DNA of 33,596 bases from positions 1 through 33,596 of the forward strand of contig JAIXSA010000007.1 in assembly GCA_027484915.1 (NCBI GenBank), given 5' to 3'. The DNA is from Paracoccaceae bacterium (GTDB lineage: Bacteria; Pseudomonadota; Alphaproteobacteria; Rhodobacterales; Rhodobacteraceae). Below are positions 16,710-25,278 of this stretch, piece after piece (the stretch's first letter is position 1; the number at the start of each line of letters is the position of its first letter). The translations under genes were made by a program, and so were the position numbers. Below the pieces are notes generated by a model. The model saw only the letters and a program-made list of their open reading frames with translations. It was not told the DNA's origin and searched no databases.

Positions 16710-16813
16710 CCGGGCAGATGCCTAATTGTTGAGCGGCGGCGCGATGCGAATCGTGGTCGGCCTGACTTCGCTTTCCGGCAAATCCGGGCTAATGTCGCGG
16801 GCAAAGGGCAGGA

Positions 16814-19135
16814 ATGGCCCGTATCGCGAGTGGCAGAGCAGGCATGGCAGCGAAAGACCGGGGGCGCGGCCCCCTTGTTGCAGACAAGCGGTATTCGTCC
16901 TCGCGCGCAGGGTCCTCGACCGGCGGGCCGCGGAAGCCTGCAACGCCGCCGCGCGCGCCACGCAAGCGGGTGCGGGCAGCGCGCCCTCGGCGGCAGCACG
17001 GGCTGGTGGTCGGGCTGATTCTGGCGATCTGGCGGGTGCTCTGGGGCATCGCCTGGCGCGGCACGGCGATCGGCGCGCTGATCCTGGGCGGGTTCGTCTG
17101 GTACTACTATGCGCAATTGCCCGAACTGGAGTCTGTGGTGGATGGCCGCGCCCGGGGCTCGGTCACCATGCTGGACCGCAACGGCGAGGTCTTCGCCTGG
17201 CGGGGGGAGACCTTCGGGGGCATGGTGACGGCAGACAGCGTGTCGCCCTACCTGCACGACGCTGTGGTGGCGACCGAGGACCGGCGCTTCTACTGGCACT
17301 TCGGGATCAGCCCGCGCGGCATCGCCAGCGCGATCCGGATCAACCTCTCCGAAGGCCGGGGGCCGTTCGAGGGCAACGGCGGATCGACGATCACGCAGCA
17401 GACGGCCAAGCTGCTGTGCCTGGGGGTCAAGTGGGACCCGTCGCAGTGGAAGTCGGAAGCCGACTACGAGAAGGACTGCCGTCAGGGCGGCATCTGGCGG
17501 AAGCTGAAGGAAGTGCCTTTCGCGATGGCGATGGAGGCCAAGTATTCCAAGGAAGAGATCCTGACGATCTACTTCAACCGGGCCTATCTGGGCGCGGGCG
17601 CGCGGGGGTTCGAGGCGGCGGCGCAGCGGTATTTCGGCAAGTCGGCAAAGGATGTCAGTGCCGCCGAGGCGGCGATGCTGGCGGGGCTGTTGAAGGCTCC
17701 GTCCACCTTTGCGCCGACGGCCAGCCTGCAACGGGCGCAGAACCGGGCGGCGGTGGTCGTCGGGCTGATGGAGGAGCAGGGCTATCTGACCAAGGCCGAG
17801 GCGGACGAGGCGCGGGCAAATCCGGCGGTGCTGTCCAAGGCGGCCAAGCAGAAGGCGGGGGGCTATTTCGCCGACTGGGTGATGGAGACGACGCCGGATT
17901 ACCTGGCCCGCGACACGACCGAGGACGTGATCATCGAGACGACGCTGGACCAGGACATCCAGAAGAAGTCCGAGGAGGCGCTGGCCTGGATCTTCGAGAA
18001 CAAGGTCAAGCCGGGCTCCGAAGCCCAGGCCGCCATCGTGGTGATGAGCGCGGACGGCGCGGTCCGGGCGATGGTGGGGGGGCGGAACACTCCCAATGCA
18101 GGCGACTTCAACCGGGCGACGCAGGCGCTGCGGCAGACGGGGTCGACCTTCAAGCCCTTCATCTATGCGGTGGCGATGGACCTGGGCTACAGCCCGATGG
18201 ACTATGTCGACGACACGCCGATGTGCATCTACACGGCCGGATCGGGCGACTGGTGTCCACAGAACTATGACAAGGAATTCAAGGGCCAGATCACGTTGAC
18301 CCAGGCGCTGGCGGAAAGCCGGAACATCCCGGCAGTGCGGGTGTCCGAGGCGGTGGGGCGAGACCTCGTCAAGCAGGTGGCCACCGATTTTGGCCTGGCG
18401 CAGAACTTCGCCGACGGGCCTGCGCTGGCGTTGGGGGTGTCGGAATCGACGCTGATCGACATGACCGGGGCTTTCGCGGGCATCCTGAACGGGGGGTCGT
18501 CGGTCGTGCCCTATGGTTTTGACGCGCTGAAGCTGAAGGGCATGGATGAGCCCCTGTTCGGCGCAGGCGGCGGCATCGGCGAGCGGGTGATCAGCGAGAA
18601 GGCGGCACACGCGCTCACCTACATGATGACCGAGGTGCTGAATTCCGGCACCGGGGGCCGCGCGCGGCTGGACGACCGCGAGGCGGCGGGCAAGACCGGC
18701 ACCACGCAAAGCGCGCGGGACGCCTGGTTTGTTGGCTTCACTGCGGATTACGTGGTGGGCGTCTGGATGGGCTATGACGACAACCGCCCGCTGACCGGGG
18801 TCACCGGCGGGGGCCTGCCGGCAGAGATCTGGCACGAGGTGATGGTGCGGATCAATGACGGCGTCGAACCGAAGCCGCTGGTCAAGGAAATCCCCGATTC
18901 GACCTATGCCCCGGTCGGGGGCAGCGACGGTCCCATCGCGGCCGAGGATGTGCCTTATTTCGACGACCCGAACGCTCCGCAGTTCGAGGAGGTCTACGTC
19001 GATCCCGAGACAGGGGAGAACATCCCGGTCTATGACGGCGCACCGCCAGAGGGTGCGGTTCAGGAAGGCCCCGTCGAAGGCGGGGGCGGAAACTTGGTGG
19101 ATCAGCTGCTGGATGGTGTCCTTGGCGGCAATTGA
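16814..19135 (+). CDS. Penicillin-binding protein 1A family (bifunctional transglycosylase/transpeptidase)
   Basis: 773 aa. It has a basic, Ala/Pro/Arg-rich cytoplasmic tail (1-62) and one membrane helix near 80-99. A GT51 transglycosylase domain follows, with ATEDRRFYWHFGISP (catalytic E155) and GGSTITQQ (189-196). The transpeptidase domain has the three serine-acyltransferase motifs: STFK (S444, K447), SRN (S502) and KTGTT (K627). The C-terminal ~90 residues are acidic and proline-rich, ending in a glycine-rich tail (EGGGGNLVDQLLDGVLGGN). It polymerises and cross-links peptidoglycan at the inner membrane. ATG 16844 is an alternative start. It is divergent from glnK and has no operon partner. 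Confidence 0.93.
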   Translation: MARIASGRAGMAAKDRGRGPLVADKRYSSSRAGSSTGGPRKPATPPRAPRKRVRAARPRRQHGLVVGLILAIWRVLWGIAWRGTAIGALILGGFVWYYYAQLPELESVVDGRARGSVTMLDRNGEVFAWRGETFGGMVTADSVSPYLHDAVVATEDRRFYWHFGISPRGIASAIRINLSEGRGPFEGNGGSTITQQTAKLLCLGVKWDPSQWKSEADYEKDCRQGGIWRKLKEVPFAMAMEAKYSKEEILTIYFNRAYLGAGARGFEAAAQRYFGKSAKDVSAAEAAMLAGLLKAPSTFAPTASLQRAQNRAAVVVGLMEEQGYLTKAEADEARANPAVLSKAAKQKAGGYFADWVMETTPDYLARDTTEDVIIETTLDQDIQKKSEEALAWIFENKVKPGSEAQAAIVVMSADGAVRAMVGGRNTPNAGDFNRATQALRQTGSTFKPFIYAVAMDLGYSPMDYVDDTPMCIYTAGSGDWCPQNYDKEFKGQITLTQALAESRNIPAVRVSEAVGRDLVKQVATDFGLAQNFADGPALALGVSESTLIDMTGAFAGILNGGSSVVPYGFDALKLKGMDEPLFGAGGGIGERVISEKAAHALTYMMTEVLNSGTGGRARLDDREAAGKTGTTQSARDAWFVGFTADYVVGVWMGYDDNRPLTGVTGGGLPAEIWHEVMVRINDGVEPKPLVKEIPDSTYAPVGGSDGPIAAEDVPYFDDPNAPQFEEVYVDPETGENIPVYDGAPPEGAVQEGPVEGGGGNLVDQLLDGVLGGN

Positions 19136-19483
19136 TGCTGGGTGATCCTTGCGGCAGGCGGAATGTCCGGCCCATTGGGGCGGCACCCGGGGCAGACGCG
19201 TGTTGCGCCTTTTCGAGACTTCGCCCGGCCTACTGATCGCTGGGGATGGTCGATGACCCTGGCTGGCCGGTCATCCTGCAGCCAGAACGGGCTGGCGGGA
19301 AAGCACGACGGCCTTCCCCCCGATCCTGATGCATGTCGCGCCCACTGGCCCAGCGGCAAATGTCCGGGACTCGTCGTCAATCGGTGAAGGGAGGGAAGGG
19401 TGCCAATGCGGGGCCGGTCCCGCAAATCACGCTGGGATCACAAGACCGCGCCACATAGCCGCGGGATAGTCGCGATCTTAGTC
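19136..19483. other. Intergenic region without a recognisable gene
   Basis: About 350 bases between convergent PBP1A and mlaC. The open frames here (for example 19142-19387 plus, 19102-19425 minus) have no recognisable domain and unstructured composition. No clear terminator for PBP1A is seen. A short cryptic transcript cannot be excluded. Confidence 0.6.
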
Positions 19484-19510
19484 CCTCGTCGCAGCGCCAG
19501 TGCGACGAGG
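19484..19510 (-). terminator. Hairpin downstream of mlaC
   Basis: Perfect 10-bp stem, CCTCGTCGCA (19484-19493) and TGCGACGAGG (19501-19510), loop 7. It lies 27 bases past the mlaC stop at 19537. There is no T-run on either side, so it is a probable 3'-end hairpin rather than a proven terminator. Confidence 0.5.
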
Positions 19511-19536
19511 AGACGAAGTCGAACGAGGAGCCGCGA

Positions 19537-20145
19537 TCAGAGCGTCTTGAGGTCCGCGATCAGCCGGTCGAGGTCGCCGCCGCGCTGGTCAAGAAGCGCG
19601 CCCATCTCGGTGCGCTCGGAGGCGAGCATGTTCACGCCCTCGATGATGATGTTGAAGAACAGGTCCTTGCCGGACTTGTCGGACACATGCCAGCGCACCT
19701 CGAACGGGGCCTCGCCCTGCAGGCGGGCGGTCGAGATCACCTCGTAGTAGCTTTTCACGGCGCGGGCCTCGGCCACGTCGATCTTGCCACCCTGGAACTC
19801 GCGGAAGCGGCGGCCGTACTTGCGGCTGATGTAGCCCTGGAAGGCCTTGGTATAGGCAGACAACTGGCCTTTGGAGGCCGACCGCGCGGCGGTGCCGAGG
19901 ACCGAGCGCGCGATTGTCGGCACGTCGGCGTAATTGACGAAAAGCTTTTCGAAATCCCGCAGCATCGCGCCTTCGGACTTGCCGGAGTTGATGATCGAGT
20001 TGATGTCGGCCACCGTCTTGTCGACGAGGCCCTTCGCGGCCTCGGCGGTCAGCGCCAGGGCGGGCCGGGGCAGTGCGGCCAGGACGGCGGCGGCGGCAAG
20101 ACCTGCCGCGAAGCCGCGGCGCGAGAGGGTCAGGTCATTCGGCAT
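19537..20145 (-). CDS. mlaC: MlaC-type phospholipid-binding periplasmic protein
   Basis: 202 aa. The N-terminus MPNDLTLSRRGFAAGLAAAA carries SRRGF, fitting a twin-arginine signal, with cleavage near ALA-LT (residue ~32). The body reads as the Tol_Tol_Ttg2/MlaC family (VDKTVADINSIIN, RSVLGTAARSAS, YISRKYGRRFREFQGGKI, FNIIIEGVNML). MlaC shuttles phospholipids between outer-membrane MlaA and the inner-membrane MlaFEDB complex. The gene overlaps the end of mlaA by 11 bases, so translation is probably coupled. ATG 20145 follows GGGG bases that also belong to the mlaA C-terminal repeat. mlaF/E/D are not in the window. Confidence 0.88.
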   Translation of the reverse strand: MPNDLTLSRRGFAAGLAAAAVLAALPRPALALTAEAAKGLVDKTVADINSIINSGKSEGAMLRDFEKLFVNYADVPTIARSVLGTAARSASKGQLSAYTKAFQGYISRKYGRRFREFQGGKIDVAEARAVKSYYEVISTARLQGEAPFEVRWHVSDKSGKDLFFNIIIEGVNMLASERTEMGALLDQRGGDLDRLIADLKTL

Positions 20146-20983
20146 AGGGGTCCTCGTAGGGGTCGATGAATCCGTCGTCGGCGGGCACAGTAGGGTCGGC
20201 CACTCCGCCGTCACCGGGTGCATCGGCATAGGGGTCGATGAACCCGTCGTCGCTGCCACCCCTGGCTGCCCCGCCCTTTGCCAGCTCGAATCGCCGGTTC
20301 TGCAGGTACAGGAGCCGCGCCTGGGCATAGCTGTCTGCACTTTCATATAGGAGCGAATCCACCGTGTCCGAGAAGCGGTCCCGATCACCAAGGCGTGAGA
20401 AGAGCTTGAGGATGGTGGCCGCCGTCGCCTCTTTCTTCGGCAGGGCCAGGCGGACCGGGTTCAGCGCGACGTCGACCACGGTGCCGACGGTGTCGCGGAC
20501 GGTCGAGGGGCCGGCAAGCGGCAGTTCGACATAGGGCCCCTCACCCACGCCCCAGACATGCAGCGTTTCGCCAAAGTCGGTCGGGCGGCCTTCAAGGCCC
20601 AGTTCGGACGACACATCCATCGTGCCGGCCAGGCCGAAGGTCAGGTTGACGCCAAGTCGCAGGGTGTTCTGGGCGGCGGCGGCAAGGCGCAGTTGCAAGA
20701 GGTTGTTGGCGATGTCGCCGGGGATATCCAGCGTGTCGGCGACATTGCCCACGGCGCGCTTCACCGGCTCGGGGACGATGCCGTAGCCCTTGGAGGCCGG
20801 ACCGACCAGCGCCCGGTCGACGCCCTTGTTGAAGGCATGGATCTTGCGGTTCGTCGGCTCGAACGGGTCGTTGATGCCGTCGCCCGAAGGCGCCGCACCG
20901 CAGGCCGCAAGGCCCCCGACGGCAAGAAGCGCCAGCGAATGGCGCAGCTTCCGTCCGGAAATAAAGGAAATGTTCAGACCCAT
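20135..20983 (-). CDS. mlaA: MlaA/VacJ outer-membrane lipoprotein
   Basis: 282 aa. The signal peptide ends in the lipobox LAAC (Cys28), so the product is a lipoprotein. The family start of the mature domain, NDPFEPTNRKIHAFNKGVD, is clear, as are YVELPLAGPSTVRDTVGTVVD and ARLLYLQNRRF. MlaA removes mislocalised phospholipid from the outer leaflet of the outer membrane and passes it to MlaC. The C-terminal ~40 residues are an acidic low-complexity tail with a duplicated DDGFIDPY motif (see repeat). ATG 20983 has TAGGA upstream; an in-frame upstream extension is not family-like. It overlaps mlaC by 11 bases. Confidence 0.92.
   Translation of the reverse strand: MGLNISFISGRKLRHSLALLAVGGLAACGAAPSGDGINDPFEPTNRKIHAFNKGVDRALVGPASKGYGIVPEPVKRAVGNVADTLDIPGDIANNLLQLRLAAAAQNTLRLGVNLTFGLAGTMDVSSELGLEGRPTDFGETLHVWGVGEGPYVELPLAGPSTVRDTVGTVVDVALNPVRLALPKKEATAATILKLFSRLGDRDRFSDTVDSLLYESADSYAQARLLYLQNRRFELAKGGAARGGSDDGFIDPYADAPGDGGVADPTVPADDGFIDPYEDPYAE
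20157..20252. repeat. Direct repeat encoding the duplicated MlaA tail motif
   Basis: Two 24-base copies, 20157-20180 and 20229-20252, differ at a single position (T versus C, silent for Asn-free reading of the motif core). Each encodes DDGFIDPY on the minus strand, 72 bases apart and in frame. A shorter GTAGGGG echo lies at 20156-20162. It is probably an internal duplication of 24 codons. Confidence 0.8.
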
Positions 20984-21123
20984 GATCCTACTGTGCGGAT
21001 AGCTCGCCGCTAAGCATAGTCTTTCGCCGGCGTTGGCAAGGCATAAGACCGTGACTTGTCCAATACAACGGCGAACCGTGGTGCGGGCAGCGCGGATGGC
21101 AGGAACACGCCAAGGAAAGTTTG

Positions 21124-22875
21124 ATGGCAAGGCCCGTGACTATAGCGCCCGACCTTTCGCCCGGCCTGGCCGAGCTTGCGGCCGTCCGGGCCGTCTCGCG
21201 CCGGGCGGTAGGGATCGCGTTCCTGTTCTCGGCCCTGGTCAACCTGCTGATGCTGACCGCTCCGCTTTACATGCTGCAGGTCTATGACCGGGTGCTCGTC
21301 GCGCGGTCGGAGGAGACGCTGCTGGCGCTGTCGCTGCTGATGGCCTTTCTCTTCGTGCTGATGGGGGTGCTGGACCATGCCCGGGGCCGGATCATGGCGC
21401 GGGTGGGGGCGCGGCTTCAGGCCGGGCTGGACCCGCGCGTCCTGTCGGCGTCGTTCCGCAGGCTGGCCGTCGCCCCGCAGGACCCGGCGGCGCTGGCCGC
21501 CCAGCGCGACCTTGACGCCATCGCACGGTTCTGGGCCTCGCCGATCCTGCTGGCGCTGTTCGATGCCCCCTGGGCCCCGGTCTTCCTGGCCGCGATCTTC
21601 GTCTTCCATCCCTGGCTTGGCGCGTTGGCGCTGGGGGGTGGAGTGCTGATCCTGCTTTTCAGCTGGCTGAACCAGCGCGGCAGCGACGGGCCGTTGCATG
21701 CGTCGACCCGGGCCAGCCTGGCCGCCGACCGCCAGGCCGACGGCCTGAAGGCGGAGTCCGAGCTGATCCAGGCGCTGGGGATGACGCGGGCGGCCTTTGC
21801 CCGGCTGCAGCGCTGGCGCGAAGAGGCGCTGATGGCCGGGCTTGCGGCCGCGGACGTGTCGGGGCGCTACACGGTGCTGATCAGGACCTTCCGGCTGTTC
21901 CTGCAATCGGCCATGCTGGGCCTTGCGGCCTGGCTGGTCCTGCGACAGGAGCTGTCGGCGGGGGCGATGATCGCGGCGTCGATCCTGATGGGCCGTGCCC
22001 TGCAGCCGGTGGAACAGGCCGTGGGGCAATGGCCGGTGCTGAGCCGTGCGCGGCAGGCAAAGGTGCGGCTCGCGGGGCTGTTGTCCGCCGCCCCGGTCGA
22101 AGCGCCCCGCACACCGCTGCCACGGCCCCGCGCGGTGCTGGAGGTGCAGGGGCTGACCGTCCTTCCGCCTGGTGGCGCGACTCCGGTGGTGCGGGACCTG
22201 TCCTTCCGATTGGGGCCGGGTCAGGCACTGGGGGTGATCGGGCCTTCGGGCTCGGGGAAGTCGTCGCTGGCCCGCGCGCTGATCGGGGTTTGGCGACCGG
22301 ACGCAGGGCGCATCCGGCTGGCGGGCGCGACGCTGGACCAGTATGATGCGGACGTCCTGGGCGGACTGATTGGCTATCTGCCGCAGCGGGTGGGGCTGTT
22401 CGACGGCACCATCGCCGAGAACATCGCCCGGCTGCAGGCCGATGCCGATCCGGGCAGGATCATCGCGGCCGCGCAGGCGGCAGCGGCGCACGAGATGATC
22501 CTGGACCTGCCCGAGGGCCATGACACCCAGGTCGCAAACCTTGGCAGTCGGCTTTCGGGCGGCCAGGTCCAGCGTATCGGACTGGCGCGGGCGCTTTATG
22601 GCGACCCGGTGCTTCTGGTCCTGGACGAGCCGAACGCGCATCTCGACAACGAGGGGGCGCAGGCGCTGAACCAGGCGATACGGGCCGCCAAGCAGTCCGG
22701 GGCCGCAGTCTTGATCATGTCGCACCGGCCAGCCGCTCTGCAGGAGTGCGACCTGCTGTTGGTGCTGCATCAGGGCGCCGCAGTGGCGGTCGGGCCGCGC
22801 GAGGCGGTCCTGCGCCAGATGGTCCGGAACGTGGGCGACATCGCATGCACATCCGCGCCTGCGGGGGTCGCATGA
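21124..22875 (+). CDS. Type I secretion system permease/ATPase (PrtD family)
   Basis: 583 aa. An N-terminal six-helix ABC exporter domain (LMLTAPLYMLQVYDRVL near residues 42-58 is typical of PrtD-like exporters) is followed by a nucleotide-binding domain. The latter has Walker A GPSGSGKS (373-380), signature LSGGQ (477-481) and Walker B LLVLDEPNAHLD (about 497-508). There is no N-terminal C39 peptidase or peptidase-like domain. With the adaptor encoded next it forms an inner-membrane pump that secretes unfolded proteins through a TolC-type channel. TTG 21121 precedes ATG 21124, and AAGGAAAG lies 6 bases before. The stop overlaps the adaptor start as ATGA. Confidence 0.9.
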   Translation: MARPVTIAPDLSPGLAELAAVRAVSRRAVGIAFLFSALVNLLMLTAPLYMLQVYDRVLVARSEETLLALSLLMAFLFVLMGVLDHARGRIMARVGARLQAGLDPRVLSASFRRLAVAPQDPAALAAQRDLDAIARFWASPILLALFDAPWAPVFLAAIFVFHPWLGALALGGGVLILLFSWLNQRGSDGPLHASTRASLAADRQADGLKAESELIQALGMTRAAFARLQRWREEALMAGLAAADVSGRYTVLIRTFRLFLQSAMLGLAAWLVLRQELSAGAMIAASILMGRALQPVEQAVGQWPVLSRARQAKVRLAGLLSAAPVEAPRTPLPRPRAVLEVQGLTVLPPGGATPVVRDLSFRLGPGQALGVIGPSGSGKSSLARALIGVWRPDAGRIRLAGATLDQYDADVLGGLIGYLPQRVGLFDGTIAENIARLQADADPGRIIAAAQAAAAHEMILDLPEGHDTQVANLGSRLSGGQVQRIGLARALYGDPVLLVLDEPNAHLDNEGAQALNQAIRAAKQSGAAVLIMSHRPAALQECDLLLVLHQGAAVAVGPREAVLRQMVRNVGDIACTSAPAGVA

Positions 22876-24167
22876 ACGGGGCGCTGTCGATCCGGGGGCC
22901 GGTCATCTTGGGCCTTGTGGCCTGCTTGATCCTTGTCCTCGGCTTCGGTGTCTGGTCAACGACCGCGCGGATCGCAGGCGCGATCATTGCCCAGGGCCAG
23001 ATCGAGGTCGAACGGAACCGCCAGATCGTCCAGCATCCAGAAGGCGGCGTGGTCGAGGCGATCCTGGTGACCGAAGGCGCACAGGTCTTGGCCGGGGACC
23101 CGCTGGTGCGGCTGGAAGGCTCGGCTCTGCGGTCGGATCTGGCGATCGTCGACGGGAGACTTGACGCGCTGGCCAGCCAGGCGGCCCGGCTGAAGGCCGA
23201 GCGGGACGGGGCAGTCACGGTGGTGTTTCCGGCGGACCTAGTCGCCCGTGCAGCCGCCACGCCCGACCTTGCGGCGCAGCTGGACGGCCAGCGCCAATTC
23301 TTCGACGCCCGCCGGGCTACCCTGGAGGAGACGCGCACGCTTTTGGCGCGTCGCATCGACCAGCTTGCCGCGCAATCGACGGGGCTTCTGACCCAGGCAG
23401 ACGCAGTGCGTTCCCAGTTGGACCTTGTCGAGCAGGAGCTTGCGGTGCAGCAGGGCCTGCGGGCCAAGGGTTTGGCACAGACGGGACCACTTCTGGCGCT
23501 GGAGCGGGAAAAGGCGCGGCTGGCCGGCCAGCTTGGCGCGCTGGACGCCGAGCTGGCGCGCAACGACGGCCAGATCACCGAGACCGAGATGCAGATCGCC
23601 GGCCTCGTCACCACCCGGCACGAGGCGGCGACGGCCGAACTGCGCGAGATCGAGGTACAGGCGCTGGAACTGGACGAACGCCGCCGCGCCCTGGCCGAGC
23701 GGATCGACCGGCTGGAGATCCGTGCTCCGGTCTCGGGCGTGGTCCTCGGTCTGGAGGTGACGACGCCGCGTGCCGTGCTGCGCCCCGCCGAGCCGGTTCT
23801 TTACCTTGTGCCACAGGACCGGCCGCTGGTGATCGCCGCCCGGATCGCCCCGATCCAGGTCGACGAGGTCACGGTTGGACAGGCGGCGGAACTGGTGTTT
23901 CCGGCCTTCGCCGCGCGGGTCACGCCGCATCTGCGCGGCAAGGTGGTGATGATCTCGGCCGATGCCCTGCGCGATCCGGCGACCGGGGCGCAGTACTATC
24001 GCGCCGAACTGGAGCTGGACGCCGGAGAGGCTGACCGGCTTGGCGCGCAGGCCCTGCTGCCGGGGATGCCGGTCGAGGTCTTCCTGCAGACCGGGGCGCG
24101 GACGCCGCTGGTCTATCTGGTCAAACCCTTCACCGACTACTTTGGCCGCGCCTTTCGCGAAAGCTGA
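22872..24167 (+). CDS. HlyD-family type I secretion periplasmic adaptor
   Basis: 431 aa, normal for PrtE/HlyD adaptors. One membrane helix (residues ~9-29) is followed by the first half of a lipoyl/barrel-sandwich domain (IIAQGQIEVERNRQIVQHPEGGVVEAILV), a long coiled-coil hairpin (about 95-265), then the second lipoyl half (IRAPVSGVVLGLEVTTPRAV). The last part is a beta-barrel region typical of the family, ending LVYLVKPFTDYFGRAFRES, the conserved C-terminus of type I adaptors. It bridges the ABC pump and TolC across the periplasm. ATG 22872 overlaps the ATPase stop by four bases, so the two are translationally coupled. No outer-membrane channel or RTX substrate is present in the window. Confidence 0.9.
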   Translation: MNGALSIRGPVILGLVACLILVLGFGVWSTTARIAGAIIAQGQIEVERNRQIVQHPEGGVVEAILVTEGAQVLAGDPLVRLEGSALRSDLAIVDGRLDALASQAARLKAERDGAVTVVFPADLVARAAATPDLAAQLDGQRQFFDARRATLEETRTLLARRIDQLAAQSTGLLTQADAVRSQLDLVEQELAVQQGLRAKGLAQTGPLLALEREKARLAGQLGALDAELARNDGQITETEMQIAGLVTTRHEAATAELREIEVQALELDERRRALAERIDRLEIRAPVSGVVLGLEVTTPRAVLRPAEPVLYLVPQDRPLVIAARIAPIQVDEVTVGQAAELVFPAFAARVTPHLRGKVVMISADALRDPATGAQYYRAELELDAGEADRLGAQALLPGMPVEVFLQTGARTPLVYLVKPFTDYFGRAFRES

Positions 24168-24243
24168 CGCGGAAGCCACACCTGCCAACGATTGTGCGGC
24201 AAATCTGCACGACATCGCCGGTTCGGCAAAGACTGACCCTGAA

Positions 24244-25278
24244 ATGGCCACAAACCTTGAGCTAGATGCGCACAACCAGAGCGAGTCGGCGAGAGACGAC
24301 GTGGAATTGGGCAGAATTGTGGCAAGCAGCACGGCATTGATCGAAGGATTGCGCAGCAAACTGCGACTGACGGCGGTGGTCTCGACCGATGGCTGGGCCC
24401 GGACCTGGCTGTCGCGGGCGATGGCCGCCGCTGTCCGCGCCTTCCTGGTGATGATCCTGATCGTCGTGCCCTCGGTCATCCTGCCGGGTATCGGCACCGA
24501 TACCAAGCAGATCGTCGCACTTGTGGCGCTGTTCGGAGGCGCGCTGGTGTTCTTCGAATACAACGCCGTCTACCCCAGCCTGATCGAGTTCCGCGACGGC
24601 GCGCCCTACAACCGCATCCGCTATCTGATGATGCTGGCGATCGTGGTGATCCTGTCGGCCATCGTGGCGGACCTGGAGCATTCCACAACCGTCTCGCGCT
24701 TTTTCCATGCCGTGGGCCTTCTGATCGGGGCCTCGCTGGACTTTCCCTATTCGCCGGTTCGGTTGGTCAGCTACATGCTGGACGCCAATGCCACGACCGC
24801 TCAGATCGCGCAGGTCAAGATCGCCGCCGGGACCGCCTACCTGATCTCGCTTTTCTCGCTGGCGCTGTTCGTGATCGTGCTGAAGCTGGTCGGCTGGCCC
24901 TCGACCAAGGCGGCGTTCAACGTCTGGGTCAACCTGCCGACGTTCGAGCCGACGGCGGGTGGTGACGTCGTCGACCGGCTGGTGCGCGATTCGCATGTGA
25001 ACCTGGCGGTGGGCTTCCTGCTGCCCTTCGTGATCCCGGCGCTGGTGGCGCTGTTGACGACCGGCATCCCGGCCGAGACGCTGACCTCGCCGCAGACGCT
25101 GATCTGGGCGATGGCGCTTTGGGCCTATCTGCCGGCGGCGCTGATCATGCGGGCGGTGGCAATGGCCCGGATTGCCGACATGATCCGCATCAAGCGGGCG
25201 GCGAAGCTGGCGGTCTTGGGTGCGATCGAACCGTCGAGGCTGGACCGCGAAGCCGATGAAGAGGACGACGATCTTTAG
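24244..25278 (+). CDS. Polytopic membrane protein of unknown function
   Basis: 344 aa, not recognised. The first ~55 residues are hydrophilic (NQSESARDDVELGRIV). Hydrophobic segments follow at about 60-82, 89-108, 127-145, 153-168, 193-216, 252-274 and 286-306, and the end is basic then acidic (IRIKRAAKL ... DREADEEDDDL). The loop FEYNAVYPSLIEFRDGAPYNRIRY (residues ~104-127) is polar and aromatic. It starts 76 bases after the adaptor gene and overlaps the following hydrolase gene by 23 bases, so it belongs to the same transcript as the latter. No transporter or enzyme motif is seen. ATG 24244 is the best start; the in-frame sequence upstream lies inside the adaptor gene. Confidence 0.8.
   Translation: MATNLELDAHNQSESARDDVELGRIVASSTALIEGLRSKLRLTAVVSTDGWARTWLSRAMAAAVRAFLVMILIVVPSVILPGIGTDTKQIVALVALFGGALVFFEYNAVYPSLIEFRDGAPYNRIRYLMMLAIVVILSAIVADLEHSTTVSRFFHAVGLLIGASLDFPYSPVRLVSYMLDANATTAQIAQVKIAAGTAYLISLFSLALFVIVLKLVGWPSTKAAFNVWVNLPTFEPTAGGDVVDRLVRDSHVNLAVGFLLPFVIPALVALLTTGIPAETLTSPQTLIWAMALWAYLPAALIMRAVAMARIADMIRIKRAAKLAVLGAIEPSRLDREADEEDDDL

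Noticed and set aside
16706-19186. 826-codon minus-strand frame opposite PBP1A
   Set aside because: Antisense shadow of PBP1A, whose catalytic motifs are complete on the plus strand.
19102-19425. Open frames on both strands in the PBP1A-mlaC gap
   Set aside because: Composition is arginine/proline-rich and unstructured, with no Shine-Dalgarno and no homology I can recognise.
21124-24167. A bacteriocin or peptidase-containing ABC exporter
   Set aside because: The ATPase has no N-terminal C39 peptidase domain and no precursor-like short gene lies nearby; the sequence fits a PrtD-type exporter.
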